A stretch of DNA of 64,000 nt from Chlorophyllum brunneum. Lineage: Eukaryota; Basidiomycota; Agaricomycetes; Agaricales; Agaricaceae. The stretch is taken from positions 558,001 to 622,000 of the forward strand of contig OY756142.1 in the NCBI GenBank assembly GCA_963576785.1. The letters run 5' to 3'. The translations under genes were made by a program, and so were the position numbers. This document shows positions 24,112 through 36,951 of this stretch, piece by piece (within the stretch, counting starts at the first letter, position 1; every line of letters starts with the position of its first letter). The notes beneath the pieces are model-generated. The model was not told where the DNA came from, did not search any database, and saw only the letters and a program-made list of their open reading frames with translations.

Positions 24112-24428
24112 GGATGCGATCTATAGAGCGCTGAGGTGTGTTTTTCTAGGAATAAACACTCATTGCGGCTCAATACGGTTCCTGGATAAGGAATGTGATC
24201 ACGTGTATGGTCACACACGCTGACCTAAGTTCCCTCCCAAACTTTTCCGGCGTTTCTGAGTTGTGTGAAGGTGTGCCATACAGCTACCACTTACATTCTC
24301 TCCCCGTCCTTCCACCATACGGTCATTGCTTAAGGTAGTGCATTTTTTGTGTTTTCGATTTGCGCTAATTGGTCTTCCTGACTTGAAGAACCGAATATCC
24401 GGGGACCTCGTCATCCTGGACGAGTCTC
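24112..24428. promoter_or_regulatory. Divergent promoter, GNAT / PPR
   Basis: A 317-bp interval between two start codons, with an ATCACGTG box at 24198-24205. Confidence 0.45.
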
Positions 24429-27400
24429 ATGGTTGAACCGTTCGCGGCCGCATTCCGAAACTCTCTGTTTCCCGTTCGGTCTGTACTGCAGGGCACATCT
24501 TCCACCTTAGCATCCACTGCTGGAGTCATGCACTACCACGAGCAGGATTCGTTTTTCTCGTCAAGGTTTTTTGGCCCACTGCCGAGGCAGGTAAAGGGCA
24601 AGGAAAGGGAAAGGGATGAGTCGCGTTTACCTCGCGTCTTGCAGTGCAAGGAGTGGTCTTGTTGTTCTACGCGTCACTTTCTCTATTGCCCAGGTGTGTG
24701 TAGCATGACCGTGATTTCTCTTGAGGTATCTGACACAAGAGGTCAGAACATGGTTTATCCTTCATGCTTCAGGAGTTGCTGCCACCTCGGGACCGTCCTG
24801 CCCGCCGATTTCAGAACTTGCGAGACCCCTTTACCATTCGCCATAATAAACACTCAAATGGTCGCTCCCGGGCAGTGATAGGTTCCCAACGGAGACACGC
24901 CTCTTATGCCACGCGATCCGTACCGGCGACCTCATCAGAGCAAGACCAGCCTGAAGCTTCGACTTCTACATCTTCTTCCGCGAAAAGATACCATAATATC
25001 GAGGCCTTCAGCCGGTTGGCCGAGACTCCTGTGGACGAGTTTGACCTAAACGCCGCTTGGAAAACATTTAACGCCGTATACGAGGACCCGAAATGCCTGT
25101 ATAGCCTTAGCAAGGATAGCATCATCCAATTTTCGGGGAGATTCTGTGAAAAAGTAGAATCGTTCTACGAGGACGAGCGTAGACACGGAGACCTGGAAAA
25201 GTGGAGCGATCACTTTCGGACTATCATCAATCGGTTGCAGAAGCGGTTTTCGAGCCACAGGACAGAGCCCAAACATCGTCATGCTCTACGTTTGCTGCTT
25301 GCACGCTCCCGAGCATTACATGACCAGGCGGATGCTTCCGTAGAAATTCTACAGGACGTTCGTAGAACGTGGCGGTCAACATATCTCGATCCCAAGATCG
25401 CCAATACTTACGCCTCCATATGCGCATCTATCTTCCATTACAACGATGCTCTCCATGTCATCTCTTTCCTTGATAAACATTTTCTCCACGAATACTTCCG
25501 ACCACCTTATTGCTACTTCTTCCAGGACCCCGACGCCTTAGAATCCATCCAGAGCCGCCACCCCCGTCTTTTATCTATTCTCAGCACTATCCGTAATCCT
25601 ATCTCCCTCTTCCGTACCAACCTCGGGCAACGATCTGAAGATTGGCATGTCATTGGACATATACTAATATTGGCTTATTGCACACATAACCTCCCTCAAC
25701 TTGCCCTTCGGGTTCATGACGCGATGAAGCAGTCCGAGCTGGTGTTAGACGATAGGCTTAAGCTTCGGCTTGTTCAGGCTCTCGCTCGTGCAAACTTTTT
25801 CGACGATGCGTCTCGAGTCTTTGGGACCATCCCCTCTGATGCTCCAGGGTACACAAACACAGGAATTTACCTTTTCGCGCACCAAGGCGATTCCAAAACG
25901 GTTTATGCTTACTACAATGACAAGAAGAACAATCCAAACCATCACAACAACATGGTCATGCTGTTATTCAGTCTGGCTGTCGAGGGCAAGACGAAGCGGC
26001 TACAGACGGTGTTCAACGAGGAGCTCTACGAGATGACCGAGGAGGGAGAATACAAGAATCACCGTCCGAACGTCGTCGACTATGCCGTCGCAATCTATGC
26101 GTGTGCACGACGTGGAAATCCGAAGGGCATCCCGTACTGGCTGGATCGGATGCTAGCCGATAATATCAAACCTAATCTTCACGTCTACAGTTCTATCATC
26201 CAGAGCTACCTGCCAAGTGGAAACCTAGCTGCTATTGCAGACGTCTTGGATCATGTGCGGAAAGCGGGGCTTGGGCTGAATGCAGTGGTGTATACGAACC
26301 TCATCACAGCATTGAGTAGGCATCATAAGGCGAGCATGGCGGAAGCTATCTTTAAGCGAGCTTTGCGGGAGGGTATCGAACCAGACAATGTCATGGTCGG
26401 TGCCTTGATGAATTGTTACGTTGAGGGTGGCCAGTGGGACGAGGCAGTAGCTTTATTCAAATCCATCGAGTCCAACGCGAAAAGCCCCTTGCAGCTCACT
26501 ATCGAACTGTACAACATCATCCTGAAGGCATATGTCCTTATGGGTGCTCCCTTCCGCGTAGTCGCCACCCTTTTCGAAAAATTGGATGCTAATCCCACTG
26601 TCTCGCCGACCGACATCACATTCGCGTTGCTTCTCCAATCCGCATGCGATTCAGGGTATATGCGGTCTGCGTTAGACATTTTTAAGGAGATGGACAGACG
26701 GGCCAAAGCTGGTGCAAAGAGTCTCGTCAATGCATACGTTTTCACCATTCTCATGTCCGGATTCTTGCGGAAGGGGAACAAGGAACAAGCGATGGCGATA
26801 TACGAGGATATGCTGAACCGCGGTATCCAGCCTACGTCTGTCACCTTCAACACAGTGTTGAGCTACTACTCAAATGAGCAGTCCGAAGAAAGTTTGCGTA
26901 TCGCGTACGAATTTATGACTCGTGTTGCAAAGCAGGAAGAGGACGCTCCCGTTATTGCTGAAGAAAAGGTGCGGCAGTCACCTTTGCAGATGGTGTACGA
27001 GCCCGTGCTACGTGGGTACGCGAGCAGTGGGAATGTAGAAGGATTTGAGAAGTTGTTGGAGGAGATGTTGGATGCAGGTGGCCGGATGAGCGTCCCCATT
27101 TTGACTGCTCTGATGCACCTCTACTGCCGTAAAGATCGTCTCGAGTCTGCTCGCAAAGTATGGCACCATTTATTTGAGTTGGGTCAAGAATCGTTGAAAG
27201 CGGCGAAATTCGGTGACGAGGATACAATTCCGACCACCGATATGCTGTGCTTCCCTCTTACTATCTACCTTGACATGCTTTCTCAGGCAGGCGAACATGA
27301 GGAAGTCCTCCAGACTTGGCAGGAGTATCAACGGGTGGGGTTCTGTTTTAATTTCTTCAATTGGAACAGGTTAGGGACGTATCTCATCTGCGCCGGCGAG

Positions 27401-28057
27401 TACGAGCGTGCGTTTGAGGTCATGGAACGAGTTATCCTGCCTTATGTCCGTCTTACCCTCAATCAAGCTTCATCATCGCCACCGTCGTCACCTGAAGGGA
27501 AAGACAAGACTGAGTTCTCAGCCCCATTCGATGTCCTTAACAAAACCGATCTCTCCTTCCTTCAAACGGTCGTGGTCCCCAATCGTCCCATCTCCAGTTT
27601 CTCCCGTTCTAAAGTCATCCAGCGTCGCTCACGTCATGATCCTGACGATACCTCCACCACCTCTTTTGTCCTCTCCAAACTCTCCTCTACTTCCTCCTCT
27701 CAAGCCGACACATCTCGCACATCCACTTTCCCTGAATTCGTTCGCCCACTCTATGCACTTTCGCGTATGCCAGAAGGCGCCGCACCCAAAGTGCACTATA
27801 CACTCTTACAACATTTACTTATTGGGTATCAACGTCTTCGAGCAGGACAACCTGCGATACCGAGTGCTAATCCCGGTAGGATGTACGATGATATTCATTA
27901 TGCGGGCTACTCATCTGAGCAACGGACGAGGGTTCAAGAGCAACTGGCGTACATACACGAGAAGTTCCCTGATGCTGTACATGCGGTATTGGATTTCCAG
28001 GAGAAGGAGAAGGACAGGATGGGCGAGACTTATGAGAAGATGTATATCTGGGGTTAG
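24429..28057 (+). CDS. Large mitochondrial pentatricopeptide repeat (PPR) protein
   Basis: Organellar RNA-binding proteins of this type act in maturation or translation of specific mitochondrial transcripts. Exon 1 (24429-24590, MVEPFAAAFRNSLFPVRSVL) looks like a presequence and joins exon 2 (24773-28057) in frame across a 182-nt intron. Together they encode about 1150 residues. PPR helix pairs are clear from about 26070 to 26890: VVDYAVAIYACARRGNPKGI, VYSSIIQSYLPSGNLAAIAD, VVYTNLITALSRHHKASMAE, NVMVGALMNCYVEGGQWDEA, LYNIILKAYVLMGAPFRVVA, YVFTILMSGFLRKGNKEQAM and VTFNTVLSYYSNEQ. Two more follow near 26990 and 27100. The C-terminus is variable, with an S/T-rich linker near 27600-27740. The type resembles large fungal PPRs such as the CYA5 group; the RNA target cannot be told. 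The 3.3-kb uninterrupted exon is unusual among these intron-rich neighbours. Confidence 0.9.
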
Positions 28058-28295
28058 ATTTTACAGTGTTTCCATTTGACACAATCGATACATCACGGAC
28101 TCGAATTACACAAAGAATCCCACAATATTTTCAACCTAATGGGACGTACATTGGTACACTACCTAAATAAAACAGACAAGTAAACCAAGGGAGTAGCGGA
28201 TCGGAGAAAAAAAAAAGGAGACCAAATTACAAGCGCACACACCACCACATTCTCGCCTGAATAGCCTGACGATGCACATACATGTATTTAATCCT

Positions 28296-30565
28296 TCACT
28301 CAGCGTCCTCCGAATCCTCTTCCTCCCCCGCGGATGACGAATCGCGTCTACGACGTTTCGCAGGTCCATGCCGATTGCGCTACGAAAAGAAGTTCTTGCG
28401 TTAGCGAGTTGTCCCTATTGGTTGGCCAAATGTAGCGGTGATGGTGGTTCTGGTGTATAAATAACCTCCCCCTTTGGTCTTCTTTCCTTCGAAGGAAAGA
28501 AGACAGGGAAGGTTGATAGGCGCAGTGGAACGATGTATGGTGTTATGGGTGAAGAGATGTTTGGTAGATGGGAAGGGTAATGGAGAGAGTGAAAGAAAGA
28601 ATGTCGGGCTTACCAGAGGTATTTTTTGCCCTTGGTTACCGAATGCAATTGAGAGTGCGGTCGTATCTGTTGGTAGTTGTCGATAGACATGGTCAGTGGG
28701 GTTGTTAAGGGAAAAATAGAAGATATAAAAGGAATGTAGCCGGTATGCATGTGGTCGCTCATCGAAAGTAATCAATCCAATTAAAGGTTGTCCAAGAACC
28801 GAAGAAGTGGGAAGTAGCGGTAATAATGAAAAAAAAAATGATAAGAATAAACTTAAAGCTCACCTGGCACGCCGGGGAACCGCTTCGCGGAAAATACAGT
28901 AAAAGGTTCTGTAAACGTCTGCGCAAGAACTGGGGAGATGTCTGTGTGAACTCTCGTAGCACCATACTCTGGTGCCGGTGGTCTAGCAACAACACATCTA
29001 TCGGTACTTTGTCCACAGATACCAGCAGAAAAGCAGGCACTCACGCGCCGACATTCATAAGTCGCATCCTCAGTCGGAAAGTACCTTCAGAAAATTGATC
29101 AACTAGCTGATAAGCGCACATGTAGTGGCTAATCTCACCTTCAGTCCTCACAGACAAATCCTGGAACAAAAAGAAAATACCAGGCTTCCGATGCTCATCC
29201 TGCAATCGACACGCATTCGCAGAAAGTGGACCAACGAGAGTCCTCGTATACGCCAACCGCGGAGAAGGCATCGGCGGATAAGACGTGGTCATGGGTGCAT
29301 TGACACTCCCGCTCCTATCAGAGTTGTTAACACCACTGGTGTTAGATTGCATACCGGCTGCGGTGTTGTTACTAAAACTGACACCTGGGCCTGCACTAGG
29401 GGCAGAGGAGTAAGGTGGAGCATATTGATGTTGTTGCTGGCCTGATTGAGAGTGAGATGGAGTGAGTTGAATGCTTTGCTGTTGATGTGTATAGGGTGTC
29501 GAGGCGTATATGACATTTGGATCGTGTGCCTTCTCGTTTGTGGGATCTAGGGAATGGTATGCGTCGGTGTTATCCCAAGCGTCTGTTTGTGAGGTGGTGG
29601 CTGCGGCGAAGGTTTGGATTGATGGAAGAATGGGGGGCGGATATGTCGTGCTGCGGTCTACGCCTGCGGTTGTGTACCCCCAGCCGGGTTGAGGTTGCGA
29701 TCCAGACCCGGGGGGGTAAGAAGTCGGGTTTGTAGTACTCGAGGCATAGGGGTTGTCTATGGGTCCATTGGTAGGTGAGAAATAGCCTTGGTGATGGGCG
29801 GTGTAAGTGGGAATCGGTGTAGTCTGTGAAATTCAACATGTCGGTTGTGAGATGGGGCCGTGTTTGGTGGGTGAAATCATACCGGTTCTGGGGGACGATA
29901 AGACGGCGCCGGGGAAGGCTGGATGGGTGTTTGATGGCCTGACTGTGATTGATTTATACTCGTGCCGCGACGTCTGTTCTTGGAGGGTATGGGCATATAG
30001 CGGTCGGCGGAGGAGGGGTGCAAGACGAGATTCATCTCCTGTTTACCATCTCCCGACCATAAATCGACGGTCACGAGGAAAAATGACCAGTCTATTTCGC
30101 TGCCAGGAAGATGATAAGAAACGCGGAAATCAGAGGAGATGCAAGCAGGCATTGGGGTGAGAGGAAGAGGAGGGGCTAAACTCACTCAACGTCGACAATA
30201 AAGTTGTCCTGATTTCGGACGACCATTTTAGCTACGGCGGCTGGAGCTAACGGACGTCGATCCTAGGATACGGTACCAGATTGAGCGATAGACAGGATGG
30301 GTGGACGAAACGTACTTTATCACCGAATCCACACATTCGGGCGCGCAAGGGGTGCTGTACGACCTCCAAAGAGTAATATCTGTTGAATGACACAAGTCAA
30401 TGATCCAGATAGCGGGGGGCCCGAGCGAGTGGGTTCGAGTACTGACTTGCTGCCTGAAGAGTTGCCCCAGATTTCAGGGCCGTCTGACGCGGAAGAGGAG
30501 GCATCCGTCTGCGGGGGTGGAGAGGCTGGAGGGCGTCTGGCTTCGCGGTTTGTCTGCTGGATCAT
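28296..30565 (-). CDS. velB: Velvet-family regulator, VelB type
   Basis: A fungal NF-kB-like DNA-binding regulator that partners with VeA/VosA to link development and secondary metabolism. Start ATG 30565 has context CCACCATG; the protein begins MIQQTNREARRPPASPPPQ. The first velvet half reads YYSLEVVQHPLRARMCGFGD, then DRRPLAPAAVAKMVVRNQDN, then IDWSFFLVTVDLWSGDGKQE, then MNLVLHPSS. A disordered S/Q/P-rich insert of about 200 residues follows (about 29975-29300). The second half reads RLAYTRTLVGPLSANACRLQ, then KPGIFFLFQDLSVRTEG, then FRLRMRLMNVG, then DISPVLAQTFTEPFTVFSAK and FPGVP. The tail reads DTTALSIAFGNQGQKIPL, then RNRHGPAKRRRR (a likely nuclear localisation signal) and an acidic end. 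A velvet domain split by an insert is the mark of VelB, as opposed to VeA or VosA. The gene is divergent from GCS1. Confidence 0.93.
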
Positions 30566-31190
30566 GGTGGCAGACTGGAGAGAAGGAAACAAGAAGATAC
30601 AGGTCGAGGGAGAGGAGCCAAAAGTTCCCACGAGAGACAGGATATTGGGAGGGCGGAATTGGTGGTCCAGCAGGAAACCACGCCAGACCCGAAACTCTGG
30701 AATCACGGTCGGCCAGTCACAGCGCTTCCAGCCTCTGCCCTTCCTCCCGTGCTCAGCTCTCCTACAACACCCGCCTCTGTGCACAGCAACTCAGCCTGTC
30801 GAGGGCGCATTGCCCTCGCCAGCCTTCTGCACTGCGCCTGCACAAGCGGGAGGCTGGTTGGTTGCAAACGTGTGATAGCAAATGATTGATTTACCAGTAC
30901 CCTGGAACACCCACAACTCTGGAACGCTGTCCGTCACCCTCCGTGTTCTTGGGAGTTTTGATTCATCACATTTCACCCTGTCTTCCTCGGTGCCCTCAAA
31001 CACAACGCAAGTGTTTGGCAGCGAGACGACACATATATTCACGGTAGCCTGCTATATTACCTCTAATCTTCATCAGATCTTGCAGATCTTGCACGTGGTC
31101 TCGCCTGTCACTGGCTCACGTGCACTACTGCTCATCTTCTGCTAAAATGTCGTCTAGTCCATTGCTCACCAGTCTGCCACGTCCCCACCC
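30566..31190. promoter_or_regulatory. Divergent promoter, velB / GCS1
   Basis: A 625-bp interval with two CACGTG boxes close to GCS1 (31092-31097 and 31117-31122, the latter as TCACGTG). Frames crossing it have no family features. Confidence 0.5.
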
Positions 31191-32736
31191 ATGGCCGATC
31201 CTGCTGCCAGAAAACTCCTCAACGATCTTTCGAAGCGAGAAGGCCTAAACAACAAAGTATGCAACGACTGCAACAATCCAAATCCCCAGTGGGCATCACT
31301 CAGGTAGCCCTCTTCCGCGTCTATCAGTCAACGGATGGCTGACGATACACTTAGTTTCGCCGTATTTCTATGTCTGCAATGTGCTGGTACACACCGCGGC
31401 TTTGGCGTTCACATCAGGCTAGCACCATCCATTCAGACACCGGACTGAGATCCTCATGTCGTGCCATCTAGCTTCGTCCGGTCGGTTTCAATGGATGCCT
31501 GGCAAGACGACCAACTCCGGCGTATGGAGGTGACCTCGGTCCCTGTCTTACCTGTGTCTTATTGATATCCTTGACAGCTCGGAGGAAATGCACCCTTTCG
31601 ACAGTTCATGAAATCCTATGACCCCTCAGGAGGATATAAAGATGGTGGCAGCGCTTATGATACATATCATTGTTGGGCAGCCACCCAATACAGGGAAAAA
31701 GTGTGCACCTTATCTATTTCCTCGGACTTTACTGACATTGCAGCTCGTCGTACGACAGCTCGATGCACTCCTTGCGGGCAAAGACTGGTCACCATCCGCG
31801 GCCCCAGCAAACTTAAATTCCATCTCCCGTTCAGCCTCACCAAATCCGGCCGCCGCCCAAGGTCTCCGAAAAGCCCGGGCCCAAAATACTCGCTCAGCCA
31901 CCGGTCGGAGCGAATCGCCGTCCTCCTTCAAATCCAATTCCCCACAACCAAATAATTACAATGCATCGAGTGGAATCCTCGACCAAAAATCACAGAACGA
32001 AACATACTTTGCCAGCCTTGGAAAATTGAACGAGAACCGACCAGCGGACCTCCCACCATCTCAGGGCGGTCGTTACCAAGGTTTTGGTAGCACGCCGACA
32101 CCTCCCCCTGGGGGCTCACATCCCTCTTTCGGTCTTTCTTCCGCCAATGCACCCACCTTGAGCGACATTCAAGAAAATCCAATGGCAGCACTAAGCAAGG
32201 GCTGGTCAATATTCTCCACCGCAGTTGCAGGCGCCACCAAAGTCGTGTCTGAAAACGTTATCCAACCCGGCATGGAAAAAATCTCCGATCCAACATTCCA
32301 ATCCAGCGTCAAAGGATATGTCAATGAAGCCGGAAAACGCGCTGTCGGTGTTGGGAATACCGCGAATCAGTGGTCGAAACAACAATTTGGTATCGATGTA
32401 GCTGATACGGTTTATGGGGTTAAAGAACGTGTACTTGGCGGACCTGCAAGGAGTGGGTATGGACAGGTTTCTTCCTACTCTGAGAATGAGTCTTCGGCTT
32501 TGTATAATGGTAATGATGATGATGATTTCTTTGGTGAGTTCAGTCAGGCTGGTGGGGGTGGTAACAGCGGTAATCATGGGTCGGGATCGGATGCTTGGGT
32601 CGGGAGTAGTGCCGCTGGAGGTCCTACGCCTGTTGCGGGTGCACCTATTGCAACGAAACAAACAACGGGGAGTGTTACATCGCGCGCCAAGACTGCAAAG
32701 AAAGATGATGATTGGGACGAGTGGAACGATTTCTAG
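31191..32736 (+). CDS. GCS1: ADP-ribosylation factor GTPase-activating protein (ArfGAP1/Gcs1 type)
   Basis: It stimulates GTP hydrolysis on Arf1 at the Golgi during COPI vesicle cycling. Exons: 31191-31303, 31355-31417, 31472-31529, 31578-31700 and 31744-32736. The ArfGAP zinc finger is complete: CNDCNNPNPQWASLS|FAVFLCLQCAGTHRGFGVHI (C-x2-C-x16-C-x2-C) with the catalytic arginine in HRG, then SFVRSVSMDAWQDDQLRRME and LGGNAPFRQFM. The C-terminal part holds PMAALSKGWSIFSTAVAGAT (an amphipathic, ALPS-like lipid-packing segment) and ends in DDDWDEWNDF, a WxxF/W-type acidic tail as in Gcs1/ArfGAP1. The second intron (31418-31471) starts with GC, not GT; only that choice yields the invariant HISFVRS. 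Confidence 0.95.
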
Positions 32737-32975
32737 CTTTCTGTTTTTTATTTATTCTTTCGTGCTGTGTTGCGTAGCATCCCGTGATCGCGTTTCCGTA
32801 CACTGTCCCGTTGTCCCACTGTACACGTATTCTGATATATCCAGCCTAATGATTTTTCGAGATCCGGTTACTCGCTCGGCAACAACGGAACTCAAGGTCC
32901 GGCCGATCACCGGTTACTTAGTGCTTGTCCCTCACCTATGCCCTACCCATAATATTCACGTTCTCGTCTTTCACC

Positions 32976-35484
32976 ATGCGCCCAACAGCGACAAGTATCC
33001 GACAAGCCGTTCTACAGGTCTCTAGGAAACCAGCCGTCGTTGTATCCACGAGGAATACGAGAAGATATCATGCCTCAGTACTCCCCTCACTTGTATCAAC
33101 CACTTCACCAGAGTTCCAAGCCAAGTCTGGAGCCATGGATGAGCTTGTCAAGGACCTAGAAACCAAGATGGCTAGGGCCCGACTTGGAGGAGGACCTAAA
33201 GCAGCAGAACGGATGCGAAGCAAGGGCAAGAAATTACCCCGCGAACGGTCCGCTAATCTCAACACCACATTCCACTCTGAACAAAACTAACAATGCGGTT
33301 TTCGTATACTTAGATTAAGCTTATTGTTAGATCCGGATTCACCGTTTCTAGAATTCTCATCTTTAGCAGGACACGATGTATACCCAGATGAATCTATGCC
33401 AGGAGCTGGTATGATTACAGGTATAGGCAGGATTTCAGGTCGGGAGTGTGTTGTGGTAGTGAATGACGCGACTGTCAAGGGTGGATCGTATTATCCCCTT
33501 ACTGTGAAGAAACATCTGAGAGCTCAGGAGATTGCGAGGGAGAATGGCTTGCCTTGTGTTTATGTTGGTGAGTGCTGATTCTGTCTAATCGCACCAAGGG
33601 AGGTGGTACTGAAAAATGGATAGTTGAATCCGGTGGTGCTGCACTACCCCACCAAGCCAACGTATTCCCGGATAAAGAACATTTCGGTCGTATATTCTAC
33701 AACATGGTCCGTTCTACCTAACACTCCCCGAACACCCACCCACTCCTTAAACCAGGCGCAAATGTCTGCTCTCGGCATTCCACAAATTGCCATAGTACAT
33801 GGTATATCTGTAGCAGGAGGCGCTTACGTACCCGCCATGGCCGACGAGAACATCATCGTAGCAAACCAAGGTCGGATTTTCCTCGCAGGCCCACCTTTGG
33901 TGAAAGCAGCCACCGGAGAAGAAGTTGATGAAGAAACACTTGGTGGTGGGTTGATGCACTCGAGTGAGAGTGGTGTAACGGATCATCTTGCAAGAGATGA
34001 TGAACATGCGATATTTATTGCTAGAGGTATTGTTGGTGATCTTGGAAAGGCCGGAGGACGGAGCGTACTTGTGAGTGGGACTTGGCATTGGTTTGGAAAT
34101 TAGGAGACTAACCATCAAATTTCTTTTAGCCTGCTAAGAAGCCAGAGGATCCGTTGTACCCTGCGGAAGAGTTGCATGGTATTGTGGGTACAGATATAAG
34201 ACAGCCCTTCGATATGCGAGATGTCATTGCGCGTATAGTCGATGGCTCGCGGTTCCGAGAGTTTAAGAAAGAGTATGGACCTACTGTGGTTACTGTACGT
34301 CTCCCATCTCCTTTTGCTTACTTTGCTTTCGTGTCAATCATCCCAATATTGATCCACGTTACAGGGCTTTGCCCATATTCACGGCTACGAAGTTGGCATC
34401 ATCGCCAACAACGGCATCCTCTTCTCCCCGTCCGCGCTTAAAGCAACGCACTTTATCGAACTCTGTTCACAACGCCAGATACCCCTTTTGTTCCTTGTGA
34501 ATATTGCAGGATACATGGTTGGTTCTAAAGCCGAAAAGGGCGGTATTGCGAGAGATGGTTAGTCTCTCCCTCTTAATCGTATTCACGTCTGTGGCTGACT
34601 TATTTTTTACTTTGGTCCAGGTGCAAAAATGGTTAGAGCCGTCGCGTGCGCAGATGTGCCCAAACTTACAGTCATTGTGGGAGGTAGCTTCGGCGCTGGA
34701 AATTACGGTATGCACCGTCTTAATTATCCTGGTGAATAATCCTTCTCAGTCTCCATCCTATCAGGAATGGCGGGTAGAGCAGTATGTGTTTCCCCTGTAA
34801 CTCTGTTCTAAGTGCCAACCGGTCCATTTCCAAGTACTCACCCCGCTTCTTATGGATGTGGCCCGTAAGTTCCTCTAGCCCAACCTCCTTATCCATTCAT
34901 CTTCAGATTCCAATTCTGGCTATTTTCCGCCGCTAATACACCCCATCACTTCTTGTCACTCTTGCTATATTTACACCTCATTTCATATGGCTAATAATAC
35001 GGTGCTCTTTCCAGAACGCAAAAGTGTCAGTCATGGGTTCAGGACAACTCTCTCAAGTGATGACGACGGTGTCAAAGTGAGTACTTTGGCTCCCAAGTTT
35101 CTTGATCTCCATTTGTACCATTCGTGGCATTCATTCGTTTACGACACTTTCCCGGTTTTTGGCGCATTTGGACTCGAATCTGATCAATGTGACTGACCAT
35201 TGCTACTTTTACCCCCCTTCGTACCGTCTTCTCCCGTTATTCCACGCATGTCCAGAGACCCAGCACAGCACGCATCTCTCAAATCGGAGATCGAGAACCA
35301 ATCGACGGCATACTATTCCACCGCCCGCTTATGGGACGATGGTATCATCAAACCCACGGATACAAGAGACGTCCTTGGATTGGGTCTTGGGATTGTCAAT
35401 CGCGAACGTATACTCCGTGGTGGGAGGCTTGGGAGTACGACCTGGGATGGGGATAATAAAGGATTCGGTGTTTTCAGAATGTGA
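32976..35484 (+). CDS. MCCB: Methylcrotonoyl-CoA carboxylase beta subunit, mitochondrial
   Basis: Carboxyltransferase half of the leucine-degradation enzyme that turns 3-methylcrotonyl-CoA into 3-methylglutaconyl-CoA in the matrix. Start ATG 32976 ([20 protein letters not shown]) gives a presequence. Exon 1 ends at 33247 and exon 2 starts at 33314. About nine introns are removed. Landmarks in order: [114 protein letters not shown], then the CT-C half [76 protein letters not shown] and the C-terminal [18 protein letters not shown]. Both acyl-CoA and biotin-binding halves are complete. The biotin-carrying alpha subunit is not in this window. Confidence 0.96.
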
Positions 35485-35776
35485 AAGAGGGGCAAAAAGT
35501 GTGTGCGGATATATACATGTCCAGGTGCATTGATGTTGTGCGGGATCGAGGTCTGGGATCCCACCGAAAACCTATCGCAATCTCATCCAGGTTAAGTTTA
35601 TAAATGAATTCAACAGTACTTATCGCAAGGTGATGTCAACCGCGAACCAATACAGATCGCAACGCCCCTTTGTTAAGATCCATCATCATAATCTTGGGCT
35701 TTCCCTCCCAAAGGTGACTCTTTCGTGAACGGTTTGAACCCTTTCACAGGCCGGGGTGTAGAAGCCCTGTGTGTCA

Positions 35777-36730
35777 TTAATATACAACCTCCCTCCCGTC
35801 AACGTCTCCAATGTTATTGACGTTGAATGTCACAGGTTTGCCGTTCTTCAAGGTCATCGGAGCCCGGATGTCTGAATAAACTGAAGTTGGTGTCGAAAAG
35901 ACCGACCCAGACCGGCAAGAATAGTGCATGTTCCCGGATTTCATGGCTTCTATACCCCACAGATTTGCCCTTTTGGGGAGAGTGACAATGTCGATGGAAG
36001 ACAATCGTGATGATGACTGCGAGATAGGAGGCTTCGGGGTGACATCTTTCGTTATACAGAACCTTTCGATGTTCTTGGCACTTCTCACCATTGTGGTATG
36101 CCTGTCGGTTAGCGTCTAAAATCATCTCGATAAGAGGTACATTACACTCAGAGTCCGAAAAAGCTTACGGGAATGTGAGAGGAAGTTTGCCAGAGGGGTC
36201 TGCTTTGTCGAAGAGGACATCGGCAAGAAGGATTGCCGAGTTCACTGTCTTCATAGATTGTCCACCCGGATGCCAGGAGTTCAGGCGTTATTAACTTGCC
36301 GAATGGGATGCCCAATGTCATTGTCCATGGCAGAGTCACAGGAGTGCTCAACGGCAATCTTCAGGTTCGGCTTCGAAACCCTCGTCACAAGCATAATTGC
36401 ACCTCTAGACTTCACTGAATAAGTGTTTAGTACAGAAGATCCGACGGAAGACCACTCACTCCACACCAGACAGGTCATATTTTGGCCCGCCACTGAGGCA
36501 CATTCTCTGACGGGGTCTGAGGCAAAGGCAAAGGCTACCGAATCCACCAAAGCTGAAGGGATTCACTATTCACCGTCCCGTTTCTTTGCCAACTTACCTG
36601 TGCGCTCGAGCTCGAAACTCGCGTAGAACGCACGGATGTCTCGGAAGGTGTCAACTTTCTGCCCAGCCGTGCTGTTCGCCAAGGATTAATTGATGTCAGG
36701 GGAAACCGGGTTGAGTGCTGAGACGGCACA
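35777..36730 (-). pseudogene. Decayed C-terminal half of a GH3 beta-glucosidase
   Basis: Fragments on the minus strand line up in order with the GH3 gene at 38939-42531. From about 36730 down: a degraded KVD...ELxxxGKLAKK segment, an altered copy of the [18 protein letters not shown] region (LVTRVSKPNLKIAVEHS), a piece matching [28 protein letters not shown] (here [20 protein letters not shown]), and the fibronectin-III part (KNGKPVTFNVNNIGDVDGRE). DNA similarity is visible by eye, for example 36170-36262 against 39593-39683. The N-terminal catalytic barrel and most of the PA14 domain are absent, and the pieces lie in different frames with stops between them. It is taken as a dead duplicate. 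Confidence 0.8.
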
Positions 36731-36951
36731 TGTAGTGATCAGCACTTGGGTATTCCATCACTAAGGCAAGTAATTTGTGGAAGGCCTACCAGATGTCCAC
36801 AATCCTCAGAGGCCACAGAACTGCGACTATCAAGTGTAATATTCTCATTACGCACTTGTGATAATGATTACATGAAATTAGAATTCCCTTCCTCTCATGT
36901 AGCTGCCGTCGAACTCTACATGACGATATGGTCACCTTTGCCCTCTTTCAT

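Noticed and set aside
27408..28079. 223-codon plus-strand frame at the PPR 3' end
   Set aside because: Lies inside the PPR coding exon in another frame; the composition is a shifted reading of S/T/P-rich codons.
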